From an uncultured Hyphomonas sp. (GTDB lineage Bacteria; Pseudomonadota; Alphaproteobacteria; Caulobacterales; Hyphomonadaceae), in contig NZ_OY787457.1 of assembly GCF_963678875.1 (NCBI RefSeq), positions 806,001 to 870,000 on the forward strand: a DNA stretch of 64,000 bases, read 5' to 3'. The notes beneath the pieces were generated by a model, which was given only the letters and a program-made list of their open reading frames with translations, was not told where the DNA came from and did not search any database. Shown here piece by piece: positions 7,890-15,353 of the stretch (the stretch's first letter is position 1; each line of letters opens with the position of its first letter). Both the position numbers and the translations under genes were made by a program.

Positions 7890-9188
7890 ATGAGCGAAGA
7901 CTCCCCAATTGTGGAGATCAGTGAACGAGCTATTGAATTGGGTCTGAAGGAGTTTTTTCAGAACAATCCAGACTCAGTATTATTGCCGAAGGATGATGGA
8001 GAAGCGCGAGAGATAATCGCTCAGCCTTGGGGAGACCCGTCGCTGAAAGTTGTGCTGCCCGAGGCGGACGAAGCATTAGCCCCATTGGTCCAAGCGCTAA
8101 ATCAGGTGCTATTGCCAAAGCGTTTTAGCGCGATTTGGCATTGCGAGACCAAATCCCTTGAAGTGATCTGGACTGCATACAAACTGGCTGACAGCTACAA
8201 TGATCTAAAGTCGAGAGAATTTGATATTTCGCTCGAAGGGACCAATATTCATTGTCGATTTGGTCGGTCAACGGACATTCTTCTAGAAATTGCCAAACAT
8301 ACCTTTCCTGCTTCAAACCCAGGAGTGACTCAATTTCGTAACCTTCAATCCTATCATCGTTACACAAAGCGCCCTGAGCAGAGCGAGACCTCTATCGGAG
8401 AGCCGATCTCATTTTTTATAGAGGGGCTGGAATGGGATGAAGAAGACCTCGTGAAGAAGGTCAATGTAGTCAATTTTTACATGACCTATTATGACACCTC
8501 ATCTCCGATCGTGCTGGTTCATGACGACGACAGCGATGTCAGAGAAGCGGCAGCTCGGGATCGCTACCTAATTGATACGTTCCCTGAGAAGATTACCGGC
8601 AGATATATCGACGAGCATATTCTGACGTATTGGATGTCGGCTTTTACAGGGAACGAAATTACACGTTTTAATCTGTACTACCGGATTATTGAGTATGCGG
8701 CGTTGCACTTTGCCAATGAAGATACTGCTACAAAGCTAAAACTTATTCTGGCTAGGCCGGATATTGGTACACAGGAATCAAAGGCGCTTTTCGACATTTT
8801 GTCTGTTTTCGCGTCGGATATGTCTGGAAAAAGTGACGAGATCCCACGAAGAAAGAAGCTTCTGGAAAAATGCGTCGACCCTAGAATTTTATGGCGTGAT
8901 ATCGACGCCAATAAACATTGTTTCACGAACGAAGCATGCTTTGATGGGGGGTATTGTCTTCCACCATTAATTGCTGAAAAAGCTACCTTTGATACTTTTA
9001 AGATCGGGGGTGTCGACACCGTGGCCGATCACTTTAGAAAACTGCGCAATGTGCTTTCGCACGGGCGTGACCAATACTCAGACGGTCTAATTTCACCGAC
9101 TAGAAGGAACTACAAACTTTTGCGTCCTTGGGTAAATCTTATACAATCTGCTGTGGGGGAGGTTGTGATTTATAAAGATGCTCTCTAA
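7890..9188 (+). CDS. HEPN-like domain protein in an AT-rich islet
   Basis: A 432-residue protein that I cannot name. The C-terminal part holds RNVLSH (Arg386 to His391), the RxxxxH motif of HEPN domains, within a helical context (FRKLRNVLSHGRDQYSDG). HEPN proteins are often ribonucleases in toxin-antitoxin, abortive-infection or RNA-processing systems, or inactive partners. The N-terminal two thirds show no P-loop, helix-turn-helix or membrane segment. The start at 7890 has AGGAAG in front; an upstream TTG (7863) lacks a ribosome binding site. Two sampled lines of the gene are 40 and 45 percent GC, far below its neighbours, so recent transfer is likely. It is alone, with its own terminator. 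Some databases label such proteins MauJ-like, which would not establish a function. Confidence 0.65.
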   Translation: MSEDSPIVEISERAIELGLKEFFQNNPDSVLLPKDDGEAREIIAQPWGDPSLKVVLPEADEALAPLVQALNQVLLPKRFSAIWHCETKSLEVIWTAYKLADSYNDLKSREFDISLEGTNIHCRFGRSTDILLEIAKHTFPASNPGVTQFRNLQSYHRYTKRPEQSETSIGEPISFFIEGLEWDEEDLVKKVNVVNFYMTYYDTSSPIVLVHDDDSDVREAAARDRYLIDTFPEKITGRYIDEHILTYWMSAFTGNEITRFNLYYRIIEYAALHFANEDTATKLKLILARPDIGTQESKALFDILSVFASDMSGKSDEIPRRKKLLEKCVDPRILWRDIDANKHCFTNEACFDGGYCLPPLIAEKATFDTFKIGGVDTVADHFRKLRNVLSHGRDQYSDGLISPTRRNYKLLRPWVNLIQSAVGEVVIYKDAL

Positions 9189-9288
9189 GTGTTAGGTAGA
9201 ATGATTGGCACAAACTGTGCTTGAGAACTGTGGTGAGAGGAGCCTTGAAATGAGCAACGGCGGATAACAATCAAACAAGTTAAGATCA

Positions 9289-9322
9289 AAAGGGCGGTGA
9301 GCATCGGTTCGCCGCCCTTTTT
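9289..9322 (+). terminator. Terminator after the HEPN-like gene
   Basis: AAAGGGCGG pairs with CCGCCCTTT around a 14-nt loop that can extend the stem, followed by more T residues. It is about 100 nt after the stop codon of the HEPN-like gene. The stretch between has an AGAGGAG motif followed only by a five-codon frame, so no gene is called there. Confidence 0.8.
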
Positions 9323-9347
9323 CGTGCCTGGTTGGGCCGCTGCCTTC

Positions 9348-9423
9348 AATTGTCAGCTTCGCACCGGTTGCCGAATTCGACCGCTACTGTTCTGCTAGAA
9401 CTCTGCGGAAATATTGCGGAAAC
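9348..9423. repeat. Flanking direct repeat, right copy
   Basis: Same anchors and spacing as 7636-7712, in the same orientation. A separate shared element, GCAYGATTTGCGCC, is found at 7740-7753 on the left and at 9632-9645 on the right, but not at a matching distance. Confidence 0.6.
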
Positions 9424-9483
9424 GCGATTTTCGCGGCGAAATGTAAGGCATAAATGACTTTGCCAAATCCTCACAAAACACAA

Positions 9484-9558
9484 TTAAAACAAGTTGTTAT
9501 GAGTTTTTCTGGCGAGGTGATATTCGACGTTGTAAGTCATGGTTGACTGACTCGACAT
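9484..9558 (-). CDS. Tiny 24-residue ORF behind the second perfect Shine-Dalgarno copy
   Basis: The frame MSSQSTMTYNVEYHLARKTH (then NNLF) follows the same AAAGGAGGTGATCC element as the ORF at 7481-7561 and shares only the first three residues with it. The peptide is slightly basic and has no hydrophobic segment. No family was recognised. Two GC-rich hairpin-capable segments (around 9576-9618) lie in its upstream leader. Confidence 0.4.
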   Translation of the reverse strand: MSSQSTMTYNVEYHLARKTHNNLF

Positions 9559-9574
9559 GGATCACCTCCTTTCA
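9550..9574. repeat. 25-bp repeat, right copy (16S 3'-end-like / perfect SD)
   Basis: Exact copy of 7553-7577. The sequence beyond it differs on both sides, so identity is limited to the SD element, the ATG and the first codons of the minus-strand ORF. The 190 bp between here and the terminator at 9699 hold only the GTCCGGGA-CCA-TCCCGGAC inverted repeat (9600-9618) and no gene. Confidence 0.9.
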
Positions 9575-9698
9575 GGCGCGCAACAGGCGCGTACTTTTTG
9601 TCCGGGACCATCCCGGACGACTCGGAGTTAAGCATGATTTGCGCCACGCAAAAGTTAAGAACGCGACTTTTTGGCCCAATTTCACAATCTGAACGAAA

Positions 9699-9731
9699 AA
9701 CGCCCGGATGCCGGGAAGACATCCGGGCGTT
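9699..9731 (-). terminator. Terminator of the RcnB-like gene
   Basis: A perfect 12-bp stem, AACGCCCGGATG with CATCCGGGCGTT, encloses a 9-nt loop. On the minus strand it runs into TTTTTCG just after the stop codon of the gene at 9761. Confidence 0.88.
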
Positions 9732-9760
9732 CACCAAGCGGGCAGGACGCCCGATCGGCC

Positions 9761-10354
9761 TTAATCGTAAGCGAGTGCGCCGACGACGAGGCCAATGATT
9801 GCGCCTGTGGCCACCGAGGCGAGAATCGCGTCGCCGCGATCATGGTCATGAACCCAGTAGTATCCGGGCGGCGGGGCATACAGGCCGTAACGGTCATAAT
9901 CACGAATATAGATCGTGCGCGGGTGCGGGCGGTAATAGCCGCCGATCCGGTAGGGCGAGATATAGCCCGAGCGGAAGTATGGCCCGGTCCGGTAGCCATA
10001 GGTCACATAGGAACTGTAGCGCGGCGGCGGGGCATAATAGTGCCGGACAGGTGGCCTGTAGGCATAGCGCGGCGGGTGGTAGCTGCGGCGATAGTCGTGG
10101 CGGTCCCGGCGGTCATGCCTGCTGTAATCGCGTCGGTCACCGCGATAGTCACGCCGGTCTCTGCGGTAATCATGACGATCACCCCGGTCGCGGCGGCTGC
10201 GATCACCGCGGTCACCACGATCACCTCTGTCGCCACGGTCATAGCCACCCCGGTCGCGGCCACGGTCAGGATCAGCACTCGCGATGGGGGCGATGGTCAG
10301 GCCAGCAACGGCCAGCGCCGCCATGGCTTTTCCGAATGTGTTCATCAGTTTCAT
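9761..10354 (-). CDS. RcnB-like periplasmic protein with Asp/Arg-rich repeats
   Basis: A 197-residue exported protein. Residues 1-28 form a signal peptide ending ASA. A long Asp/Arg-rich repeat region (RGDRGDRGD, then DYRRD-type units) covers roughly residues 30-90, followed by a Tyr/Pro-rich stretch. The C-terminal block DRYGLYAPPPGYYWVHDH plus a glycine-rich hydrophobic end is the RcnB-family signature. In E. coli, RcnB is a periplasmic factor in nickel/cobalt homeostasis; here a metal role is only inferred, because no metal transporter is adjacent. GGAGG lies 11 nt before the ATG, and MNTFGK is a possible second start. Confidence 0.8.
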   Translation of the reverse strand: MKLMNTFGKAMAALAVAGLTIAPIASADPDRGRDRGGYDRGDRGDRGDRGDRSRRDRGDRHDYRRDRRDYRGDRRDYSRHDRRDRHDYRRSYHPPRYAYRPPVRHYYAPPPRYSSYVTYGYRTGPYFRSGYISPYRIGGYYRPHPRTIYIRDYDRYGLYAPPPGYYWVHDHDRGDAILASVATGAIIGLVVGALAYD

Positions 10355-10488
10355 GGCAGGCTGAGCCTCCGTCGATTAGCCCGCCGTACAATGTTTGGCG
10401 GGCCGTCTGGTTGTCGCGCATCGCGCATTGGAGCAAACCTACTTTTTCCGGCCTGAACGGTCTCTGAACGGGGAGTTAAGCTTTATCC

Positions 10489-10926
10489 ATGTCCGATTTC
10501 GGCGATCTTCGTGTGTCTGACACGCTCACCGTACCGGCCTGGGAGCTGTCGGAAGCCTTCGTGCGCGCCTCAGGGCCGGGCGGGCAGCACGTCAACAAGG
10601 TCTCCACCGCCGTACAGCTGACCTGGCACGTTGAGGCATCCTCCCTGCCGGCGGAGATCAAGGAGCGCTTCGTGAAACTGTTCGGCAGCCGCATAACGAA
10701 TGACGGCCGCCTGATCCTGGAAGCGGGCAATCATCGCAGCCAGGTGTTGAACCGGGAAGCGGCGCGCAAGCGGCTGGCGGAGATGATCCTCAAGGCCAGC
10801 CAGAAACCCAAGCGGCGCATTCGCACCAAACCGACCAAGGGAAGCATCCGCCGCCGCATCGCTACCAAGAAGAAGCGCGGAGAGATCAAATCCCTGCGCG
10901 GCAGCGTGGACCGGACGGAAGAGTAG
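10489..10926 (+). CDS. arfB: Alternative ribosome-rescue factor ArfB (YaeJ)
   Basis: Peptidyl-tRNA hydrolase that rescues ribosomes stalled without a stop codon. In the 145-residue protein the catalytic GGQ is at residues 31-33 in SGPGGQHVNKV. It lacks the codon-recognition domains of RF1/RF2 and ends in a strongly basic tail (KPKRRIRTKPTKGS onward) that enters the empty mRNA channel. Length and domain layout match ArfB. It converges tightly with the marR-type gene, with only 3 nt between the stops. Confidence 0.94.
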   Translation: MSDFGDLRVSDTLTVPAWELSEAFVRASGPGGQHVNKVSTAVQLTWHVEASSLPAEIKERFVKLFGSRITNDGRLILEAGNHRSQVLNREAARKRLAEMILKASQKPKRRIRTKPTKGSIRRRIATKKKRGEIKSLRGSVDRTEE

Positions 10927-10929
10927 GGC

Positions 10930-11382
10930 TCAGCGCGCCGAGTCGAGCGCGACCCGCAACTTGTAAAGAAGCGGCAGGATCTGTTGCCATTCCTTTTGCG
11001 ATAGTGCGGCTAACTCGTTCTTCGTGGCATCCAGTGCCTGTACCGCCAGGTTCCGCGTCGTGGCGCCGGCAGGTGTAACGGAAATGCGCCGGATACGCCG
11101 GTCATCGGGATCCGGCACCAGCGCCACGAAACCTTTCTCCTCCAGACGCCGCACGGTGGACGACATGGTTGGCTGGGACACCTGAAGCGCGCGGGCGAGC
11201 TCGCCGATGGTTTGCTGCGTGTCGAGACGAAGCAAATGGTTCAAAACGGCAAACTGCGCCGTGGTCAGACCATCCGGCAGGCGGCGGGCGAAGGCCGTGT
11301 CGGCCAGATGGGCGATGATGGAAATCTCCGTCATCGCCGCGAACTCGACCGGGTCTCCGGCGAGGCCGGCTGGCCGGTTCAT
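10930..11382 (-). CDS. MarR family transcriptional regulator
   Basis: A 150-residue winged-helix regulator. The recognition helix region is TIGELARALQVSQPTMSSTVRRLEEKG, followed by the wing LVPDPDDRRIRRISVT. It overlaps the end of the nitroreductase-like gene by 4 nt (ATGA), so both are one operon. A near-perfect AT-rich palindrome upstream of the operon (12560-12587) fits a MarR operator, so autorepression relieved by a phenolic, quinone or oxidant signal is likely. The ligand is unknown. Confidence 0.9.
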   Translation of the reverse strand: MNRPAGLAGDPVEFAAMTEISIIAHLADTAFARRLPDGLTTAQFAVLNHLLRLDTQQTIGELARALQVSQPTMSSTVRRLEEKGFVALVPDPDDRRIRRISVTPAGATTRNLAVQALDATKNELAALSQKEWQQILPLLYKLRVALDSAR

Positions 11383-12542
11383 GTGATGAGCCGCGATTCA
11401 AGCGGCCAGCGGGGGGAAGGGGCTTGCCCGCGCGCATAGCCCAGCCGGAAGAGGCCCTGCACACGGCCGGGCAGGCTGACACCCAGCCGGTCATGGATCT
11501 CCGCGAAGGGGACGGCCATTTCGCTGTATTCCTCCAGCACCTGAGAGAGGGGCTGGAAGCCAACGCCCACAGCGGCGGCGGCCAGCTGCAAACGGATCCA
11601 GACTGCGCCGCTGTCCAGTTGTTCGGCGCGCGAGTTTCCGGGTGTGGAGAACCACAGGAATGTCGGCGCGCTTTCGATCAGGCCGTTATACATGGAGAGC
11701 GTCGCCTCCCATGCGGAGGAGCCGATTTCGTCCATGCTCTCCTGCGTCAGCATCCCGGTCATGCGGTAGGCTTCCATCATGGGCCCCGCGAGGGAGATGC
11801 CGTCGGGATTGGCATTGACCTGCCTGGCACCGATGCGGGTGAGGTAAGAGCTTTCATGGCAGGTCTCAGGCTTGCGGAGCTCGATCTCCCAGGCACGCTT
11901 GCAGACGTCTTTCAGCCAGCTGACTTTTTCCGGTTCGCTGCTGCCATCGACATTCAGCGCTTCAAGGCCGGGCAAGGCCGTCGAGACGTCCATCAGCGCC
12001 GCCAGCCTGTCGGACGGAACCGGCCTGCCGGGATCGAATTTCGCCCGCGCCGTGCGTCGTCTCAGCGCGTAGCCGAACAGCGGGTCGCGCGTGACATCCG
12101 GATCTTCGACAAAGCGCACATGTGCGATGGGGCGAGCGTCCAGCCGGTCACCCGGTTCGCCTTCCGGGAATTTGGTCATTTCCAGCCGGCTGCCTTGTTC
12201 GGCAGCAGCCTGCCGCAGCAGCTCCAGAAAGGCACCGAGGCCGATCGTGGTCTGACGGTCCGGCGGATCCGTTTCCGGCAGGCGGCGGTCCAGGTCGCAG
12301 AAGAGGGTAAGGCTGTCGTCACCCTCAAGCCGGATCGTCCATGGCTGCAGGTTGTGCGGACTGGGCGCGAGGATGGCATAGGCGGCGGCGTTCAGGCGGG
12401 AGTCACCGAAGCCTTGTTCCGCCTGCCGCCAGGGTTCACGCGCAGGGCTGATATCGCTCATGGCGGAAAGGCCGGCATAACCGCCGCCGAGGACAAGAAT
12501 ACTGGCGCCGCCAGTAACGAGAAGTGCACGCCGGGACAGCAT
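11379..12542 (-). CDS. Exported nitroreductase-family protein (Acg-like)
   Basis: A 387-residue protein whose N terminus, MLSRRALLVTGGASILVLGG, looks like a twin-arginine signal or anchor, so it may be exported folded with a flavin. The region AAAYAILAPSPHNLQPWTI resembles the FMN-binding start of nitroreductase-fold proteins, and the rest resembles the Acg-type subgroup, some members of which sequester rather than reduce flavins. AGGAGGCGG precedes the ATG. It is the first gene of an operon with the MarR regulator, so its expression probably answers to the same signal. The substrate is unknown. Confidence 0.82.
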   Translation of the reverse strand: MLSRRALLVTGGASILVLGGGYAGLSAMSDISPAREPWRQAEQGFGDSRLNAAAYAILAPSPHNLQPWTIRLEGDDSLTLFCDLDRRLPETDPPDRQTTIGLGAFLELLRQAAAEQGSRLEMTKFPEGEPGDRLDARPIAHVRFVEDPDVTRDPLFGYALRRRTARAKFDPGRPVPSDRLAALMDVSTALPGLEALNVDGSSEPEKVSWLKDVCKRAWEIELRKPETCHESSYLTRIGARQVNANPDGISLAGPMMEAYRMTGMLTQESMDEIGSSAWEATLSMYNGLIESAPTFLWFSTPGNSRAEQLDSGAVWIRLQLAAAAVGVGFQPLSQVLEEYSEMAVPFAEIHDRLGVSLPGRVQGLFRLGYARGQAPSPRWPLESRLIT

Positions 12543-12559
12543 CGCCGCCTCCTTCTATG

Positions 12560-12587
12560 ACAACTATATAGATATCTATATAATTGT
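12560..12587. promoter_or_regulatory. MarR-type operator palindrome
   Basis: TATATAGATATCTATATA (12565-12582) is a perfect 18-bp palindrome, and the flanks extend the symmetry to ACAA...TTGT. It lies 18-45 nt upstream of the nitroreductase start, where a -10/-35 region is expected. AT-rich palindromes of this size are typical targets of MarR dimers, and the operon encodes one. Confidence 0.75.
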
Positions 12588-12627
12588 GCACGAAAAGGCA
12601 ATGCGGGTGATTACCTATCCGGAGAGA

Positions 12628-13695
12628 TCAGCCGCAGCAGCCGCCGGGGGAGGCGGGAGCTTCCTCCGCGGTGCTTGCGGCGAACACATCCGGCGCAGCG
12701 CAGCCGGGGAAGAGGCCGTAATGCGTGGCGCCGTCACCGAGCACGTCAAAGTAAGGCGCAAAGCGTGTATCCATCAGCATGGCCAGCGTGTTGCCGCAAA
12801 CCGGGAAGACGCGGCAAGCTTCAATGCTGTGCTCGGCATCCAGCACGAACACCTGCTCCATGCCCGGAATGCCGCCCTTGTAGATCACGGCCTGCCCGTA
12901 ATCCTCGCAAGCTGAATCCAGCCCGTCGAGCTTGATGAGGCGCGCCGTGACGGAGGCAAAGCGGATCGGACCCAGCTTGTCCTGCAGGAGCGGATCGATG
13001 ATGCCGAGGCGGCGATGGTTCACCGTGCGCGGATCGGTGAAGCCGGCGGCCTTGGCGATGGACTGGAAGTCCCCCCAATAGAGCGCGCCAGACAGGCATT
13101 CACCGTAGAGCACCGGATCGGCGGCAAGGTCTGCCGGGATGCGGCGGTCGGCATAGACGTCAGAGAAGTAAAGCTCCCCGCCCGGTTTCAGCAGGCGATG
13201 GGCCTGACGGAAAACTTCCGGCTTGTCGGTGCAAAGATTGATCACGCAATTGGAGATGATCAGGTCGAAGGAGCCCGGTTCAAGGTCCAACTCGCCAAGT
13301 TTTTCGAGATAGCCTTTGACGAAACGTGTGTTCGGCGCGTCATAGCCGAACTGCTCAGCATGCCAGGCCTCATGGGCGTGGGCGACGTCCAGCTGCGCGT
13401 CGGTCATGTCGACACCGGTGACGTGACCCTCCGGTCCGACAAGTTTCGCCAAAGCGAAAACATCCCGCCCGGCGCCGCAGCCAAGGTCGAGCACTTTCAA
13501 TCCGTCCAGAACCGTCGGAATGGCAAGGCCGCAGCCATAATATTTCGCGGCGACTTCGTCATGCACGGCGGCAAGGGCGGCGGAGACATGCGGGGGTGGG
13601 CGGTCCGCCGTGGTGCATGCATCGGTTTTCAGATCCATCGAGGTGGACAGGGTTTCCCCGTAATAGGTTTTGACGATGTCCTGAATCTGATTCAT
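12628..13695 (-). CDS. arsM: Arsenite S-adenosylmethionine methyltransferase
   Basis: Methylates As(III) stepwise to methylarsenicals using SAM. In this 355-residue protein the SAM motif is DLGCGAGRD at residues 70-78. Four cysteines at 27, 55, 150 and 200 match the spacing of the four conserved cysteines of the algal enzyme CmArsM (44, 72, 174, 224): 28 residues between the first two and 50 between the last two. The protein ends in GGCCG, a Cys pair seen in many ArsM proteins. No arsR, arsC or arsB is adjacent, so it stands apart from a classical ars operon. A SAM-dependent methyltransferase of other specificity is less likely. Confidence 0.9.
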   Translation of the reverse strand: MNQIQDIVKTYYGETLSTSMDLKTDACTTADRPPPHVSAALAAVHDEVAAKYYGCGLAIPTVLDGLKVLDLGCGAGRDVFALAKLVGPEGHVTGVDMTDAQLDVAHAHEAWHAEQFGYDAPNTRFVKGYLEKLGELDLEPGSFDLIISNCVINLCTDKPEVFRQAHRLLKPGGELYFSDVYADRRIPADLAADPVLYGECLSGALYWGDFQSIAKAAGFTDPRTVNHRRLGIIDPLLQDKLGPIRFASVTARLIKLDGLDSACEDYGQAVIYKGGIPGMEQVFVLDAEHSIEACRVFPVCGNTLAMLMDTRFAPYFDVLGDGATHYGLFPGCAAPDVFAASTAEEAPASPGGCCG

Positions 13696-13775
13696 GACGC
13701 GGTTCCTTCTGATAGCTGCCTCTTCTTATAAAGGCGCGCGCTATCCGACGAATAACTTTCTGGTGTGCAGCGCCG

Positions 13776-15305
13776 TCAGTGCTTGCTGCCCTTTTTCGAA
13801 GGGGGCTTCTGGAAGCCCGCGGGCTTGCCGGCATAGGGGTTCTTGCCCTGACGCACGAACAGGCGGATCGGCACGCCGTGCAGGTCGAAATCCCTGCGCA
13901 GTTCATTGATCAGGTAACGCTTGTACGTCTCCGGCATCTGGTCGCCGCGGGAGGCGATCAGCACGAAGGTCGGCGGGCGCGACTTCATCTGTGCCATGTA
14001 GCGCGGCTTGATCCGTTTGCCTTGCACCGCCGGGGGCGGGTGACGTTCGATCGTGTGGCGCAGCCAACGGTTCAGGTCGCCGGTCTTCACGCGCGCGGTC
14101 CAGTCCTTGTGGACCTGGATCACTGCCGGCATCAGCCGGTCGACATGCTTGCCGGTGAGGCCGGACAGGTACACGACCGGCGCACCGCCGGCATTCGGCA
14201 TCAGGCGGTTGGCGATATCACGGATGTGGCGCGCAGCTGCGTCCGGGTCCTTCACCGTATCCCATTTGGACACGACGAGGACGAGGCCGCGGCCTTCACG
14301 CAGGCAGAGGTCGGCGATCTGCAGGTCTTGCTTTTCGAGGGCATCGTGCGGGTCCATCACCAGCGCGACGATTTCGGCATATTTCAGTGAGCGGATGGTC
14401 TCGGCGGTGGACATACGCTCCAGCCGCTCCTGCACCTTGCTTTTGCGGCGCAGGCCTGCGGTGTCGACAAGGCGCACGCGGCGGCCTTCCCATTCCCAGT
14501 CCAGCGTCACGGAGTCCCGCGTGATACCGGCTTCCGGTCCGGTCAGCAGGCGGTCGGACTTCAGCAACTGGTTGATCAGCGTGGACTTGCCGGCGTTCGG
14601 CCGGCCGACAATGGCCAGCTTGATCGGCTTGTCGGCACGCGGCGGTTCCGGTTCCACATCGACGTCGGCTTCCTCGATCGCGGCAACGAGATCGTCGTCG
14701 GAAAGGGTCTCGTCATCAATGTCGATATGAGCAAGTTTTTCGAGAATGTCTTCGCCACCGCCGCGGGCATAGTCCGTCTCCGGCTCTTCCATTGCCTTTT
14801 CGAAAGCTTCCTCACCGAGAGCTTGCCGGATTGCGGCGAACAGTTCGGCAAAGCCTTCGCCGTGTTCGGCAGACAGGCCAACCGGCTCACCAAAGCCGAG
14901 TGACCAGGCGTCCAGCACGCCGGTTTCGCCCTGACGGCCATCCGCCTTGTTGGCAGCCAGGACAATTGGCAGGCCGGACTTGCGCAGCAGCTGGGCAAAG
15001 GTCTCGTCGTCCGGCGTGATGCCGGTGCGGGCGTCGACGAGGAAGAGGCAGAGCTCCGCCTCTGCGATGGCGGCCTCGGTCTGTTCGCGCATCCGGGATT
15101 CGAGACTGTCATCGTGGACACTCTCATAACCCGCCGTGTCGATCAGGATCAGCGGCATGGAGGCGAGGTGGCCCTCGGCCTCCTTGCGGTCGCGGGTAAC
15201 GCCGGGCTGGTCATCGACCAGTGCGATCTTCTTGCCGGCGAGCCGGTTGAAGAGTGTGGACTTTCCGACATTCGGTCGTCCGACAATGGCGAGTTTGAGC
15301 GGCAT
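13776..15305 (-). CDS. der: Ribosome biogenesis GTPase Der (EngA)
   Basis: Double-GTPase that acts in 50S subunit maturation. The 509-residue protein has two G domains: the first starts with GRPNVGKST near residue 8 and DTAGYES as its G3 region; the second starts with GRPNAGKST, has DTAGLRRKSK, and NKAD/SKWD-type G4 motifs are present in the first and second domain. The C-terminal KH-like domain carries the usual KPRYMAQMKSRPPTFV block, and the tail is Lys-rich. It is upstream of arsM and follows bamB on the same strand, a conserved alphaproteobacterial order. Confidence 0.96.
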   Translation of the reverse strand: MPLKLAIVGRPNVGKSTLFNRLAGKKIALVDDQPGVTRDRKEAEGHLASMPLILIDTAGYESVHDDSLESRMREQTEAAIAEAELCLFLVDARTGITPDDETFAQLLRKSGLPIVLAANKADGRQGETGVLDAWSLGFGEPVGLSAEHGEGFAELFAAIRQALGEEAFEKAMEEPETDYARGGGEDILEKLAHIDIDDETLSDDDLVAAIEEADVDVEPEPPRADKPIKLAIVGRPNAGKSTLINQLLKSDRLLTGPEAGITRDSVTLDWEWEGRRVRLVDTAGLRRKSKVQERLERMSTAETIRSLKYAEIVALVMDPHDALEKQDLQIADLCLREGRGLVLVVSKWDTVKDPDAAARHIRDIANRLMPNAGGAPVVYLSGLTGKHVDRLMPAVIQVHKDWTARVKTGDLNRWLRHTIERHPPPAVQGKRIKPRYMAQMKSRPPTFVLIASRGDQMPETYKRYLINELRRDFDLHGVPIRLFVRQGKNPYAGKPAGFQKPPSKKGSKH

Positions 15306-15353
15306 GGCAGGCCCGTGACATAAACGGGGGTTCGCGCCTGCCGGCGCCGCCCC

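Noticed and set aside
9241..9270. AGAGGAG followed by ATGAGCAACGGCGGATAA
   Set aside because: The frame is only five codons long. It may be chance; no gene is called.
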